In this document: one piece after another, positions 1-9,964 of the stretch
How positions within the stretch are numbered: position 1 is the stretch's first letter
Layout: each line of letters opens with the position of its first letter
Assembly: GCA_001953115.1 (NCBI GenBank)
Contig: LSSL01002624.1
Location: forward strand, 1 to 42,049
Source of the DNA: Smittium mucronatum
Lineage: Eukaryota > Kickxellomycota > Harpellomycetes > Harpellales > Legeriomycetaceae
DNA: 42,049 bases
Direction of reading: 5' to 3'
Program-made: the position numbers and the translations under genes
Notes under the pieces: model-generated
Databases searched by the model: none
Told to the model about the DNA's origin: nothing
What the model saw: only the letters and a program-made list of their open reading frames with translations

Positions 1-850
1 TCCATGTTTTTACAATAGCTGCAGGCTTTCTTGCAGCCATTGTAAAAGATATTGATTTTTCCTTCCTCGTGATCTAGGAAGCTCGGAAAGACTGTGTGTT
101 TCTCATCATCATCATCATCATTTTTTTAAAAAATAACCTTTATTCAATTTGTCAGATATTCACTGGACCCCTTTTTGGACCAATTACTGATGTCGCATAT
201 ATCTCCAAATGGCGAAAGCTCTTGTTTATTAGTACTGTAATATCTTTGATTCCAAGATCCCAACCATTGGAGATGTTTATAACCACAACATCTTTCTCTA
301 TCCTAACTGTTTGGTACAGCTCGACTCGTTTTTTATTAAACATTAAAGCCTTAGACATAGGTATATTGACATCATCTGTATTATCAAAGATAAAGTACGT
401 TATTTTTGCCCTGGGGTCATCATTTCTCATGTGTTATATGTCCGATATATACCGCGAGACATACTCTATGCCATTTACATATTCTTCCTTGAATTGGCTC
501 CAGTAATAGCCTATTTTGCGGTCTGATCCGCCAACACAGAGCTTTTTTAGACATCTTTTTTCCCCATCATGAGGCAGATGTTTAACAGAGACCTCTAAGT
601 AAAGACTCATGTCAATAATGCTTTGGAATTTGGGCGGGGTTTTTTTTGGGTTTTGTTGTTTTATAGTTTTTTTGGTTTTATAATTTTTTTTGCTTATTTT
701 GGGTGTCGGCCGAATATCGGCTCTGAGGCCCAGGGAAGTTTACCACCACTTGGTTTTGAAGACCCGTGGTGGACTTACTTGCAACGTTCCCTAAACCAAC
801 CTTCGACCATAATGACCTGGTACGTTTAGAGGGTCTTGGCTCCTATATGG
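1..850 (-). pseudogene. Degenerate retroelement ORF1-like fragment with a CCHC-type knuckle start
   Basis: Read on the minus strand, about 850 down to 1, several reading frames join into one protein-like text broken by frameshifts and stops. Around 650-432 there is an open stretch that stops at 432-430. The next 92 codons (430-152) are in another frame. A third frame, entered near 215, runs to a stop at about 150. The last open piece (about 111-1) ends in FYNGCKKACSYCKNM, which resembles the start of the CCHC zinc knuckle of LINE-type ORF1/Gag-like proteins. The knuckle is cut by the window edge. Base composition is less AT-rich than the flanks. I infer a dead non-LTR element copy; a domesticated or host gene with errors is less likely. 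A GAT trinucleotide run at about 107-120 sits inside it. Confidence 0.5.
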
Positions 851-1340
851 TTGGTAAGCTTAAAATAAAAAATCAAAAGGGCTTTCTATGTTTTCTTACT
901 TTTTTTTTTTTTAGTTTTAAGATTGAGAATCGGAATTGAGATCTCAATCGATTTTTTTTTTTGTTTTCTTGCTCTTTTTTCTTATTAGAGCGTTTAGTTA
1001 TCGGTAAACAGTAAGTAAAGATAGCCTGTATACAATATACAGCTCTCTGGTACTATCTGGTCAGCTTTAAGCAGCTGGCTTAGTGTCGATAATATAAAAA
1101 ATGGAAATAGAAATAAACTTTTTTTTGGTAATGGAATTCAGAAATTTTATTGGCTAATTCAAATAAAAAAATCTAAAGGAGAGAGAGAGAAATAACATAC
1201 ACCAATAAAAATAAAAGAACGGTTAATAAATAATATAAAAAAAATATAAAAGTAAGGAAAATAACAAGGTTATATATTTAGTGATGATAATATTTATCTA
1301 TTTCTTAGATATCGTTATGAGTATAAATTTGATGATAAAA
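851..1340. other. Intergenic stretch, AT-rich with homopolymer runs
   Basis: No gene recognised. It contains several T and A runs, a perfect 14-bp palindrome ATTGAGATCTCAAT at 935-948 and a short GA run near 1181-1192. Its right end (about 1258-1340) is the 3' flank of the first protease gene and matches the 3' flank of the second protease gene (about 3479-3561). Confidence 0.6.
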
Positions 1341-2237
1341 CTAACTGGAATTCACAATTTCGATCAAAGTGTTGTAATCGACGTTCATTACAGAAGCGAT
1401 CCATTTGACGAAATATGCTGTACGGACATAAAATGAAACGTTATTGGCACCGCAGTTGATATTCGATTTTGGGTCCATATTTTCGCCCCAGCTGACAGTT
1501 CCAACAAGAACCCGTTTTCCATTGAGTTTGGCGACCATAGGACCACCGGAATCGCCATTGCAAGCAGCATTTCCATTGATACTTATGGAGCACACAAGAG
1601 GGCCGGAATTATTGGCCCAATCTGGGTTGAATGCGGAACAGTTAGAGCTATCGGAGACATTGATGAGGGTTCTTAAGAGAGTTTTGGATATAGGACCTCC
1701 GTAGTAGATCGAACCAAAACCAGCAACTTCGACTGGTAGGTTGGCAGTGATTTTATAAGGGTATATCTTGACTGGAGTAGCAATACTGGAAGGAACAGGC
1801 TTGTTAAGTCTCAAGATCACAACATCATTGGCAAAACTAGTGGCAAATCCAGCACCATATATGTTTGTGACGGTGTAGAAGTTTATAATATCACTGAGTG
1901 TTGCCAGAGTCGCACTTCCGATGTTGAGTCGGAATAGAGATGGAGATCTCAATTTCATGTTGTCATCACTAACACAATGGGCGGCTGTTATTATGTGTTG
2001 TTGACCGATAAGCTCAGCAGTGCAGATGAAGCTGTAGCTGAATCCATTGTTTTCAGTGATATAGAGCTGAGATATAAAGGGATAATAATCGGTTGAAGTT
2101 ACCATACCATTTACAATCGAAGTTGCAATAGACGTCTGATTGTCGGAAGCTGAGTTAGTATCAGTAAAGATGGTGTAGTTTGCGCATATAACCCCAGTCA
2201 ATGATAATATAACCCTCAAAGTTGATAAAAGATGCAT
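1341..2237 (-). CDS. Secreted S1A serine protease, trypsin fold, non-trypsin pocket (copy 1)
   Basis: This 298-residue intronless gene encodes a chymotrypsin-family (S1A) endopeptidase. An N-terminal hydrophobic signal peptide (about residues 1-19) predicts secretion. IVNG at 41-44 marks the expected mature N-terminus. The catalytic triad is visible: His87 in TAAHC, Asp138 in NDVVILRL and Ser230 in GDSGGP. The residue equivalent to Asp189 of trypsin (six before the catalytic Ser) is Ala224, so cleavage after Lys/Arg is not expected; a chymotrypsin- or elastase-like preference is inferred. The residue before IVNG is Ser, not Arg/Lys, so classical tryptic activation looks absent. It lies head-to-tail with a paralogue 2.2 kb away; the C-terminal 27 residues are identical. 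A TATA box lies about 90 bp upstream. The role is probably digestion of extracellular or host protein. Confidence 0.93.
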   Translation of the reverse strand: MHLLSTLRVILSLTGVICANYTIFTDTNSASDNQTSIATSIVNGMVTSTDYYPFISQLYITENNGFSYSFICTAELIGQQHIITAAHCVSDDNMKLRSPSLFRLNIGSATLATLSDIINFYTVTNIYGAGFATSFANDVVILRLNKPVPSSIATPVKIYPYKITANLPVEVAGFGSIYYGGPISKTLLRTLINVSDSSNCSAFNPDWANNSGPLVCSISINGNAACNGDSGGPMVAKLNGKRVLVGTVSWGENMDPKSNINCGANNVSFYVRTAYFVKWIASVMNVDYNTLIEIVNSS

Positions 2238-2323
2238 TTTCGGATATTTTAAAGGGATTGTTAGAGATGAAACGTGAGAGTGAGTGAAGTGTACTAATAA
2301 TCAAAAGGTTTCAGCATGGACTG

Positions 2324-2334
2324 CCTTTTATATA
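2324..2334 (-). promoter_or_regulatory. TATA box of protease copy 1
   Basis: On the minus strand the sequence reads TATATAAAAGG, about 87-97 bp upstream of the protease ATG at 2237. The match to the TATA consensus and the spacing fit a strongly regulated, TATA-driven promoter. No equally clear element was seen at the same distance from copy 2; a weaker TATATATAAA lies at 4641-4650, about 185 bp upstream of its ATG. Confidence 0.6.
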
Positions 2335-2810
2335 CCTGTGGTCCTGGGATCAGGTCCAGGCTTACCAGTAGAGATTTACCATTTAGCTTGATAGAGTATA
2401 TAACTCAATGAGATAGAATTTATCAGTAAAATCCCTTTGGTTTCACCTATAGAATTAAGACCATTTATATTGTTAACTAATATTTACGTACATCTTTAAC
2501 TTTTTCGCGGTCGGTAGACAAAATTGTACATGATTTTATATATCGATAATAGTTTCGATTAGAAGTTTATATTACAATATGCCCTTGTTGATAGGGCGAT
2601 TATTTTCGAGATTAAACCAAATAGTTGAAATTACAGCCAATCGGAGCGAAAAAATTTCCATGAATCTACTGAGATAAATATACTTTGAGTAGCAATGGAA
2701 AATTTGTAAAAATAATACAATATGATTGAATTAGTAGAAAAACCAAGCATTATTGGATAATCCTTACGGGAATATTCAAAAATAGACCAATTTTCAAAAT
2801 AATTGCAAAG

Positions 2811-2974
2811 CTCAGATATTTTCTGAGTGCGCACATTCTCTATTAAATCTTTGCTACTTTCCTAATTTGAAAACATTCCCTTTATAAAATCTGTGAGTTT
2901 AATGCGCAATAAATAATTGGAAATACAAAAGCAACTTATATTGGCAAAGCGCTGAAATTTTATTAGTTGGTATG

Positions 2975-3008
<34 letters not shown>

Positions 3009-3140
3009 GCTTGGACATGATTTAATTTTATTGTAGCCAATGCTTTACATGGTAAAGAAAGGTCTCTTAAAAAGAATCCCACTTCTAATAAAGTGATATT
3101 TTTGATTTTCCAATCGGCAAAGAAATTCATTACAGCAATT
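2811..3140 (+). repeat. Dispersed repeat, copy A
   Basis: Shares ordered blocks with two other places in the window (about 6616-6945 and 27651-27970): an opening segment followed by CTACTTTCCTAATT, a TTTTATTAG block, TTGTAGCCAATG followed by a run like GTAAAGAAAGGTCT, then an AAGAATC block. Copy A carries a pure AT dinucleotide tract at about 2981-3006. No coding capacity is seen. It is probably a short non-autonomous mobile element (MITE- or SINE-like); the ends are approximate. Confidence 0.6.
2981..3006. repeat. (AT)n microsatellite
   Basis: An uninterrupted AT dinucleotide run inside dispersed repeat copy A. Similar runs lie at about 24165-24185 and 27910-27927, the latter in copy C of the same repeat. 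Confidence 0.9.
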
Positions 3141-3561
3141 ATATATCAAGCTATAGGTCTCACAATAATATTGAACCAAAGTAGTGGGGTAAGGAGGGAG
3201 TCTCCAATATGAGAAAATAAAAATATCAATAAACCAAGATCTAACTCATGGGTATATAACAGCGAGTCCAAAATATATTGGTTTTTCATACACATTCTAG
3301 ATTTTTTAATTTTTGTTTTATGTTTAAATCTGAGAATGTGAAAATAGGTGTTAACCGTTAAGTGTTAGCGCAAATTTAATTTTAGTCAACAATACTCTAT
3401 TATATACTCTTTTTTAAACATTTTAAACTAATAATCATACAATAACGATTAATAAATAGCTTATAAAATTATAAAATTATTGAAAATAACAAGATTATAT
3501 ATACTAGTGATGACATTATTCATCTGTTTCTTAAAATATTGATGTGAATTGCATGATAGAA

Positions 3562-4458
3562 CTAACTGGAGTTTACGATTTCGATCAAAGTGTTGTAATC
3601 AACGTTCATTACAGAAGCGATCCATTTGACGAAATATGCAGTCCGGACGTAATAAGATACATTGTTTGTCCCGCAGTTTATAGGGGAATTGGGATTCATA
3701 TTTCTACCCCAACTGACAGTTCCAACAAGAACGCGTTTTCCATTGAGTTTAGCGACTAAAGGGCCACCTGAATCGCCATTGCAGGAATCGTTGCCACTGG
3801 GACTAATGGAACAAACAAGAGGGCCGGAATTGTTGGCCCAGTCTGAATTAAAAGTACTGCAGTTGGTACTATCTGAGACGGTAACAAGAGCGCGTAAAAG
3901 GACTTTGGAGGATGGGCCAGCATAAAACGTGGATCCGAACCCGGCTACTTCAACTGGTAGATTTGTTGTGATTTTGTAGGGGTATACTTTAGTTGGAGTA
4001 GCAACGTCCGAAGGAACTTTTTTGTCGAGTTTCAATAAAACAATATCGTTGGCGGTACTTTTGTCGAATCCAGCGCTGTAAACATCAGTCACATTATAAA
4101 AGTTTCCGATATCTGAGGATGTTGCTAGATATGAACTTCCAACGTTTATCTTTATCATTTCAACCGGGATAACTGTTCTATTGTCATAGTTGACACAGTG
4201 GGCAGCCGTTAGAATATATTGCTCTCCAATCAATTCGGCGGTGCATTCAAAAATCATTGATTTTCCCTGATCTTTTGTTATGAAGAGTTGGGCAATGTAA
4301 GGGTAATAGTTTGTTCCTGTAACAACACCGTTTATTATGCTAGATACAATCCCTTCTGAGCCCTCTGAACTTGTTTGTGGAGAAGAATAAATCACATATT
4401 CGGAATATACAAAATTTACAATGAATGCCAAGATGAAGATGGAAAAAGAGAACCTCAT
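3562..4458 (-). CDS. Secreted S1A serine protease, trypsin-like pocket (copy 2)
   Basis: This 298-residue intronless paralogue of the gene at 1341-2237 has the same length and the same triad positions: His87 (TAAHC), Asp138 (NDIVLLKL) and Ser230 (GDSGGP). Residues 1-19 form a signal peptide. Here the S1-pocket residue six before the catalytic Ser is Asp224, the trypsin signature, so cleavage after Lys/Arg is predicted. The mature start is probably IING at 41-44, preceded by Ser, so activation would not follow the usual Arg/Lys cleavage. Similarity to copy 1 is highest near the C-terminus, and related sequence continues past the stop codons, showing a tandem duplication that included the 3' flank. 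S1A trypsins are common in invertebrate-associated fungi; the target is unknown. Confidence 0.94.
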   Translation of the reverse strand: MRFSFSIFILAFIVNFVYSEYVIYSSPQTSSEGSEGIVSSIINGVVTGTNYYPYIAQLFITKDQGKSMIFECTAELIGEQYILTAAHCVNYDNRTVIPVEMIKINVGSSYLATSSDIGNFYNVTDVYSAGFDKSTANDIVLLKLDKKVPSDVATPTKVYPYKITTNLPVEVAGFGSTFYAGPSSKVLLRALVTVSDSTNCSTFNSDWANNSGPLVCSISPSGNDSCNGDSGGPLVAKLNGKRVLVGTVSWGRNMNPNSPINCGTNNVSYYVRTAYFVKWIASVMNVDYNTLIEIVNSS

Positions 4459-6615
4459 TTTGCTTTGTTTTATTTTTTGATATTTACAGTGGAGAAAAGG
4501 AAATATTGACTTGTTCTCTTAAAAGTTCAATACTAATCGAACAACCCTGATTCCTAGATAAAGAAAAGTATTGAAAAGATCAGTAGCCTAAAATACTTTT
4601 TTTCATAATTATATATTAACACAGAAGAAAAAATTAAACATTTATATATACCTGAAATAAATAAAAGTAGAACTCTCCATATTTTGTTTAATGAAAATTT
4701 TTTAAAGATCCATCTTGTTTAACCAGCTCAAATGTCGTGTCTTGCAATGATTATTTTTTGAAATCCTATTCGAGCTTTTCAAAAATACAATAGACAATTA
4801 TTAATGTTTTTTTAAGATTTGGCATTTGATAAAATCTTGAGCTTTTTTCCTTTCCCGCTTCCCATCCTTGCCAAAAAAAAAGTTGGATAAGGAACGAAAA
4901 AAACGAGTATTATTAATAAATGTAATTAGAAGACTTTTGAATTAGTACTCAAAGCTTCCATTGTCCAAGTCTGACATCCTTATAACAAATATTTATAATT
5001 AAAATTTTTTTGACAGTTTAAATTACTTTTATTAAATAATAGATTCAGTCAATAAAATTCCGCGATACAAAAATAAATTGCTAATGTATTATTGTAGTTA
5101 ATAAAGATTCCATAAAAAAAGAACTCTAATTGTGTTTGGGAATAACCAATAATTACAATAATTAGCTTCAGAAAATATATAAGAAAAATCATAGGGTTGA
5201 AGTTTTCAGCTCCTTATCGCTTATATTGGTTTGTATACTTCTATTTGATGCAATTCGAAGAATTTGATTTCAATTTTAAATTTTTTTTTTTTTTATGAAG
5301 CTATAGTTTATATAATTTGTTTACTGAAATTTCATATTTGATCTTAAAATTACGGAATAAATTGTTAATTAATCTTTACCGCATTTCAAGGCCAAGGACA
5401 CAAATTTAGTCTAGAATGTGGTCTTTAAATTAGTCTGAACCATTTAATTGATCTCAATTATCACCCTTAAATATTAGATATTTACCCGGATTCTTCAAAT
5501 GATCTAGATTTGTTACTAGTGAGAGACTGTTTAAGGGTAAGCATTATGATGGGCCGAACTACAAACAGTCTATAGTTTAAAACTAGGCGAAATCTATTAT
5601 TTTACATATTTGATCCAATTTCTTATTTTAGAGTAATTTAATTGCTTAGCCGGCTTTGTAGTTGGAAATGTTAATAAACACCGAATACTATACCAATTGT
5701 ATTCTTAAAGCTGATTCTGATTACTCTTATGTAAACTTAACTGCTGAACAATGTATTTTCGTCATATTTTTTACAAGAATTACAATGTTTAGTCCTTTCA
5801 GGGCTGATGGTACAAAAATGGCATTCATTTTTCATTCAGTGTTAACATTGGATTAATATTATTAGTACATTATTGGGACAATCAAGAATCCGATCAATTG
5901 AAATAGTTAATATACACAAATAAAAATGAAGCACGAATTTGGACCTGGGAAGAAGGGCTAAGGTCTATTGCCCAAATCAGAAATGCAATAAAAACGTAAT
6001 TGAGAAGCTTCGGCTCACAAAAAGTATCCTCCATGTATACTTTACAATTACAAATATTTGTTAATTAATAATATTATTACTTCCATTATTAATAAATGTA
6101 AAAATTTACCTATTAGCCTTTTAGCGCCCAGATTGATCTGTGTACTCGAATTTATTGAATGCAGCTCATCTATTTGTCTATTTTTGACAACCAACCAATG
6201 GAATGTAATTTAGCATAAGGATAGAGATAAGCGGTTTAAATATTAGAATAAATAAAACTACAGACTGGCTGATCGTTTGTAAATATTGGTGTATTAGTAT
6301 TTAATTGGTCGATAATTAAGAATATCGACAAACTATAAAACTAATGATTTTTTAACCAATATAAGCTAAACGTGTTCCAGATGTAATTCTATTTGCTGCA
6401 GATCTTTGCGTTCAACCAAAATACTTGCAATTCTGTGTCATTAAATGCAATGAGTTTCTATTTGTGAGACAATTATTTTTTATGAAATGGGTTTGAGAGT
6501 ACGACCAATTAAAAGAACTAATTATTAATAAATAGTTTGTATTGAATGAGAGATGATGGCCTTATTTTTGCCATAGGCCTTGAAAGGGATATGCAATTTA
6601 ATATTGATTATAAAG

Positions 6616-6945
6616 GCGATTCTCTTTGAGAGCAGACACTTTTTTACTAAATTTATACTACTTTCCTAATTCTATAAACTAGCGTGTTATATGCATATTG
6701 TTATTGGGTAGTTCAAAATATCAATTTTAGAGGCTGATTTTCTGTGAGTAAAATACGTAAATTTTATTAGAATAGGCACATTTTTCCATTTTATTGGCTG
6801 GAAGATGATTAAAAATTTTCTGTAGCCAATGGTTTGCACAGTAAAAAAAAGTCTAGTCTCGTAAAGAATCTTCCATATTAAACACATGAAAGTATTTTTT
6901 CGGGATTTGCCAATAAATTGGGCCATTCATTAAAGTAATAGAACT
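6616..6945 (+). repeat. Dispersed repeat, copy B
   Basis: Second copy of the repeat described at 2811-3140, same orientation. It opens with GCGATTCTCTTT, like the third copy's AGATTCTCTTA, then a GACACTTTTTTACTAAATT segment, CTACTTTCCTAATT, an AGAGGCTGATTTT block, TGTAGCCAATGG, and a GTAAAAAAAAGTCTAGTCT block close to GCAAAAAAAAAGTCTGGTCT in copy C. This is the best preserved of the three for pairwise comparison. Confidence 0.65.
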
Positions 6946-7643
6946 ATCTGATTATCATTTGTAAAATCCCAAAAAAATTACAACGAAATGACAATATTAT
7001 TGGTCCTCAAAACTATTTCAGTTCAATGCATCTATTAATAAAACCACTTGTACGCCACCTGTAAACAAAACAGCCTATACATTGTAGCCACTATGGGTGA
7101 GAATTCGGGCTTCAAGATCTGTCAGCCAAAAAAACCACCCGGCCGAAATAAAGGATGGATTCTTGGCCGAATGAATGACAGCTGCATCTTTCTGCTCCGA
7201 AAGTCTAATATGCTGATGGTATCTCATTCGGGTAAATTAATGGAGAAAATAAACCGAAATAACTTTTCAGCAACATCCCATCAGTTTATTATCGTAAACC
7301 TAGTTAATGGAATTTTAGACAAAAACTAAAAGGTGGAGTCAACGAAATCTAAAACGAAATCGAACATGTCTTGATTTATACGAATTCGCTAAAAATCTAA
7401 TAGTTCACCATTATTAAACACAAAGCCACTTTATGCCTCAAAGTATACAGATATCCCTGATTCAATCATTTTTTCTTTTGAAAAAATCTTTATTTGAGTA
7501 GAGTTAAAGCCAAACGATTATAAATAATAAATATGGTTTCTTGGCGGTATTCCAGAAATACAACTCTAATCTAATAAATATCAAAACTAAGGCCGGTTTT
7601 GTCGAAGAAAAAAAAAAAGGCAAACTAAGAAACTCAGAGATAT

Positions 7644-7697
7644 GGGATTTAGGATTTAGGATTCAGGATTCAGGATTTAGGATTTAGGATTTAGGAC
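7644..7697 (+). repeat. Heptamer minisatellite, unit TTTAGGA
   Basis: About eight tandem copies of a 7-bp unit (TTTAGGA, two with a T-to-C change giving TTCAGGA). The motif resembles the telomeric TTAGGG family but the 7-bp period and the terminal AT differ from the usual fungal telomere unit. Internal position and sequence variants point to an ordinary minisatellite or a relic. Confidence 0.85.
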
Positions 7698-7773
7698 CTG
7701 ATAAACTGAGACTATTTCTTGGTACTTTTACAAACCAGAAAATCCGAATTTACAGTATTCCCGAAAAATCTAA

Positions 7774-7956
7774 TCAATATAAACTCAGCAGAGCAACCAT
7801 AATCATTAACGAAATCGCCCGCAGGATAGTAAATCTAGTTTCTGCTGAACAAAGATCCGAGTTTCCAAGTGTTGCAAACACCGACTCTGTGATAACTATC
7901 CTGTTCTTTGCCTTTTTCGACTGCCCACTCGCGTATAGATCGAAATATGTGTCCAT
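7774..7956 (-). CDS. Possible small membrane protein, 60 aa
   Basis: A 60-codon ORF starting at an ATG with context AAGCAATGG. The first 40 residues are polar and charged; the last about 17 are hydrophobic (ILRAISLMIMVALLSLY), as in a tail-anchored protein. Base composition is less AT-rich than around it. I do not recognise the family, no splice extension was found, and a chance ORF or gene fragment is about as likely. Confidence 0.25.
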   Translation of the reverse strand: MDTYFDLYASGQSKKAKNRIVITESVFATLGNSDLCSAETRFTILRAISLMIMVALLSLY

Positions 7957-8643
7957 TGCTTAATAAAAATTATTGCTTTACTGGATAAAGCTGCTCATTT
8001 CTCTACTTTTTTTTTTCCTCTCCAATTCTATGTAAATTAACTGTCTACATAATTGGTCACCATTGTTCAATATCATGTCCAATGATCACGTGTTATTCAC
8101 CCCATTCCGACCTATAAATTGTAGTTAAATTTCCCTAAATTTTGGTATTGATCCAATCATATACTTTTTTCATGATCTCTGGATTCTAATACGCAATAGC
8201 GAAATTATCAGCTCGTTTTCAAAGCTGGCAATATAAATCGAATGGTTGTGTAGTCGGAACTGCAATTTGACGATATTTTTAGACTACTTGAACAGACTAT
8301 AGAGATTGAATAAAGGTAGATTACAAGTGTTGAAAACTTTCTGGAAACCCCTGAATTGATTATTAAAAGAAAAATTCTAAAAATTAACAAGAATAAACAT
8401 TCTCGAGATTTAAACACGCCTACATAATTTATTTGTTAACTTTATGCTTTTATACTCTATTTTTTTCCAATAATATCAAGTTCAATTTTAGTCTATAATC
8501 AAATACCTGAATTAACTTTGTGTAAAAAAAATAGCTTTAAATTTAAGGATATATATAAATGGATATTAGAATTATTATATCAAAGTATGGTTAGGTATAT
8601 CTAATGTTACAACGATAAAAAATCACCGATAGTAGACAAAAAT

Positions 8644-9964
8644 CTAGAATAGTTTTTTATTATTACAGTTACTGATCCACGTTAAATTGTCTGGATCAAA
8701 AGAATACTGATTTGCCACCATTTTTTCAATAATTTTATACGATTCCAGGTCGTGATAGGGAATTCCTGTTCTCGGATGGATATATCTTGCTGGCTTCCCT
8801 GAAATGGGGCATACTTTAGGCCTCTTTGATGGCTTAGACCCCTCCCACTTATCAACTACAAAGTTCTTATCATGTTTCTCGTCTTCTAATATTTTTAATT
8901 CATATCTATACATTTTTCTTTGCAAAATAGGTTCCGAAAGATTACTGTTTTGGAAATCTTTTTCTTCCAGCTTTAAAACCTCACAGCCCATATCAGAACT
9001 CTCATGAGCGATATCGTTTACAGAAAGTGAATACAATCGCTGCCGGAATACTGGATATTTCATTGCAGGCTTTTTAAATTTCAATGTTTTTAATTTGGAT
9101 TTTAAAGCATGCTCCTGCTCCAATATCATCGTCTCCAAAGACGCTAAATTTTCGATCTCTGTCTGTTTGGCTTCCTCAAGTAGCTGTTCTTGAGTAAGCT
9201 CAGTTTCACTATCGTTTTTGATTCGTTTATATTTGTTTTGATCTTTATAAATGCTTCTCATTCTTTGCAGTTCAGCCGATTGAATCGCACTTTGAATTGC
9301 ATTTTCTCGAAGTGACCCTCGCTTGGGATACTAAACAGATGTAGTAAAATATATGCCATAAATATAATTAAACCTTTAAAATTCATACAGAAAATCTTAA
9401 ACTTTTAGTACTTGGAAGTTTTCGAGAGGTTGGTATATCTTCTTGGGACCTTTTGCTTTCGTGGGGGCTTTAGTTTTAGCAAAACTAGGAATGATTAATT
9501 TTTTCTGTCTCTTTTTTTCTTTCTATATGACAACAATAAATATAAATTTAATGTCATTTTATCTTGCATATAAAAAGTAGCCAAGTTTTTTTGAATAAAT
9601 TCAGTTATTAAAATAATAATGGGAATACGAAATAAAAATACCCTTTTCTCTCTTTTTAATATGAGACTTTCAATTTCTGAAATGGCTTTTAATGAAGCAG
9701 CCTCAGTCTCGGAATCTGTTTCCTCAAAATCTGAATCCGTAAAATCTAAATCTCCTTGATACTTTTCCTGGTCCGCTAAACCCTCAACGGTTACAACGTT
9801 AAAATCAATAAAAAAAAACAAATAACAAAACAAGGGAATATGAACAGGCAGCTCTAATTACCTTCAAAATTGAATTCTAAATCTTCCTCTTCGCTCTCTT
9901 GCAGCTCTATAGCCCCATTTTTTGTTAACTCCTTCTCGATAAGTTTTGAAATTCTATTTGACAT
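8644..9964 (-). CDS. VPS72: VPS72/SWC2 (YL1), SWR1-complex histone H2A.Z chaperone subunit
   Basis: Four exons on the minus strand: 9964-9862, 9775-9642, 9522-9412 and 9330-8644, joining in frame to 344 residues. The product is the YL1-family subunit of SWR1/SRCAP-type remodellers, which binds H2A.Z-H2B and helps place it in nucleosomes. The N-terminal part (about 20-70) is acidic and contains YQGDLDFTDSDFEETDSET, matching the YL1 N-terminal H2A.Z-binding segment. Basic stretches follow (about 79-100), then LTQEQLLEEAKQTEIENLASL (about 161-181), a conserved YL1 block. The YL1_C domain lies near 286-325, with VCPISGKPARYIHPRTGIPY. Introns are 86, 119 and 81 nt with GT-AG ends. The upstream neighbour RAD3 is divergent, 651 bp away. 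Human YL1 is 364 residues, so the length is normal. Confidence 0.92.

Larger units (their letters stand above)
2238..3561. other. Spacer between the two protease genes
   Basis: AT-rich spacer holding the promoter of protease copy 1, a copy of a three-copy dispersed repeat (about 2811-3140) interrupted by an AT dinucleotide run, and the 3' flank of protease copy 2. No gene recognised. Confidence 0.6.
4459..8643. other. Gene-poor AT-rich region of 4.2 kb
   Basis: No conserved gene recognised. Contents seen: dispersed repeat copy B (about 6616-6945), a short open stretch of better composition at about 7093-7329, a heptamer minisatellite (7644-7697), a 60-codon ORF with a hydrophobic C-terminus (7774-7956, minus) and the 3' side of VPS72. 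No tRNA-like cloverleaf or rRNA was noticed by eye. Confidence 0.55.

Noticed and set aside
96..506. 136-codon plus-strand ORF
   Set aside because: It is the antisense shadow of the ORF1-like relic on the minus strand, which has recognisable knuckle sequence; the plus-strand translation is a run of hydrophobic, low-complexity text.
5662..5856. 64-codon plus-strand ORF
   Set aside because: No family resemblance, AT-rich codon content and no supporting context; chance ORF.
7048..7329. 93-codon plus-strand ORF (79 codons from the first ATG at 7093)
   Set aside because: Its composition is better than the surroundings but no motif or family is visible and no exon partners were found; possibly a gene relic, but not supportable as a gene.
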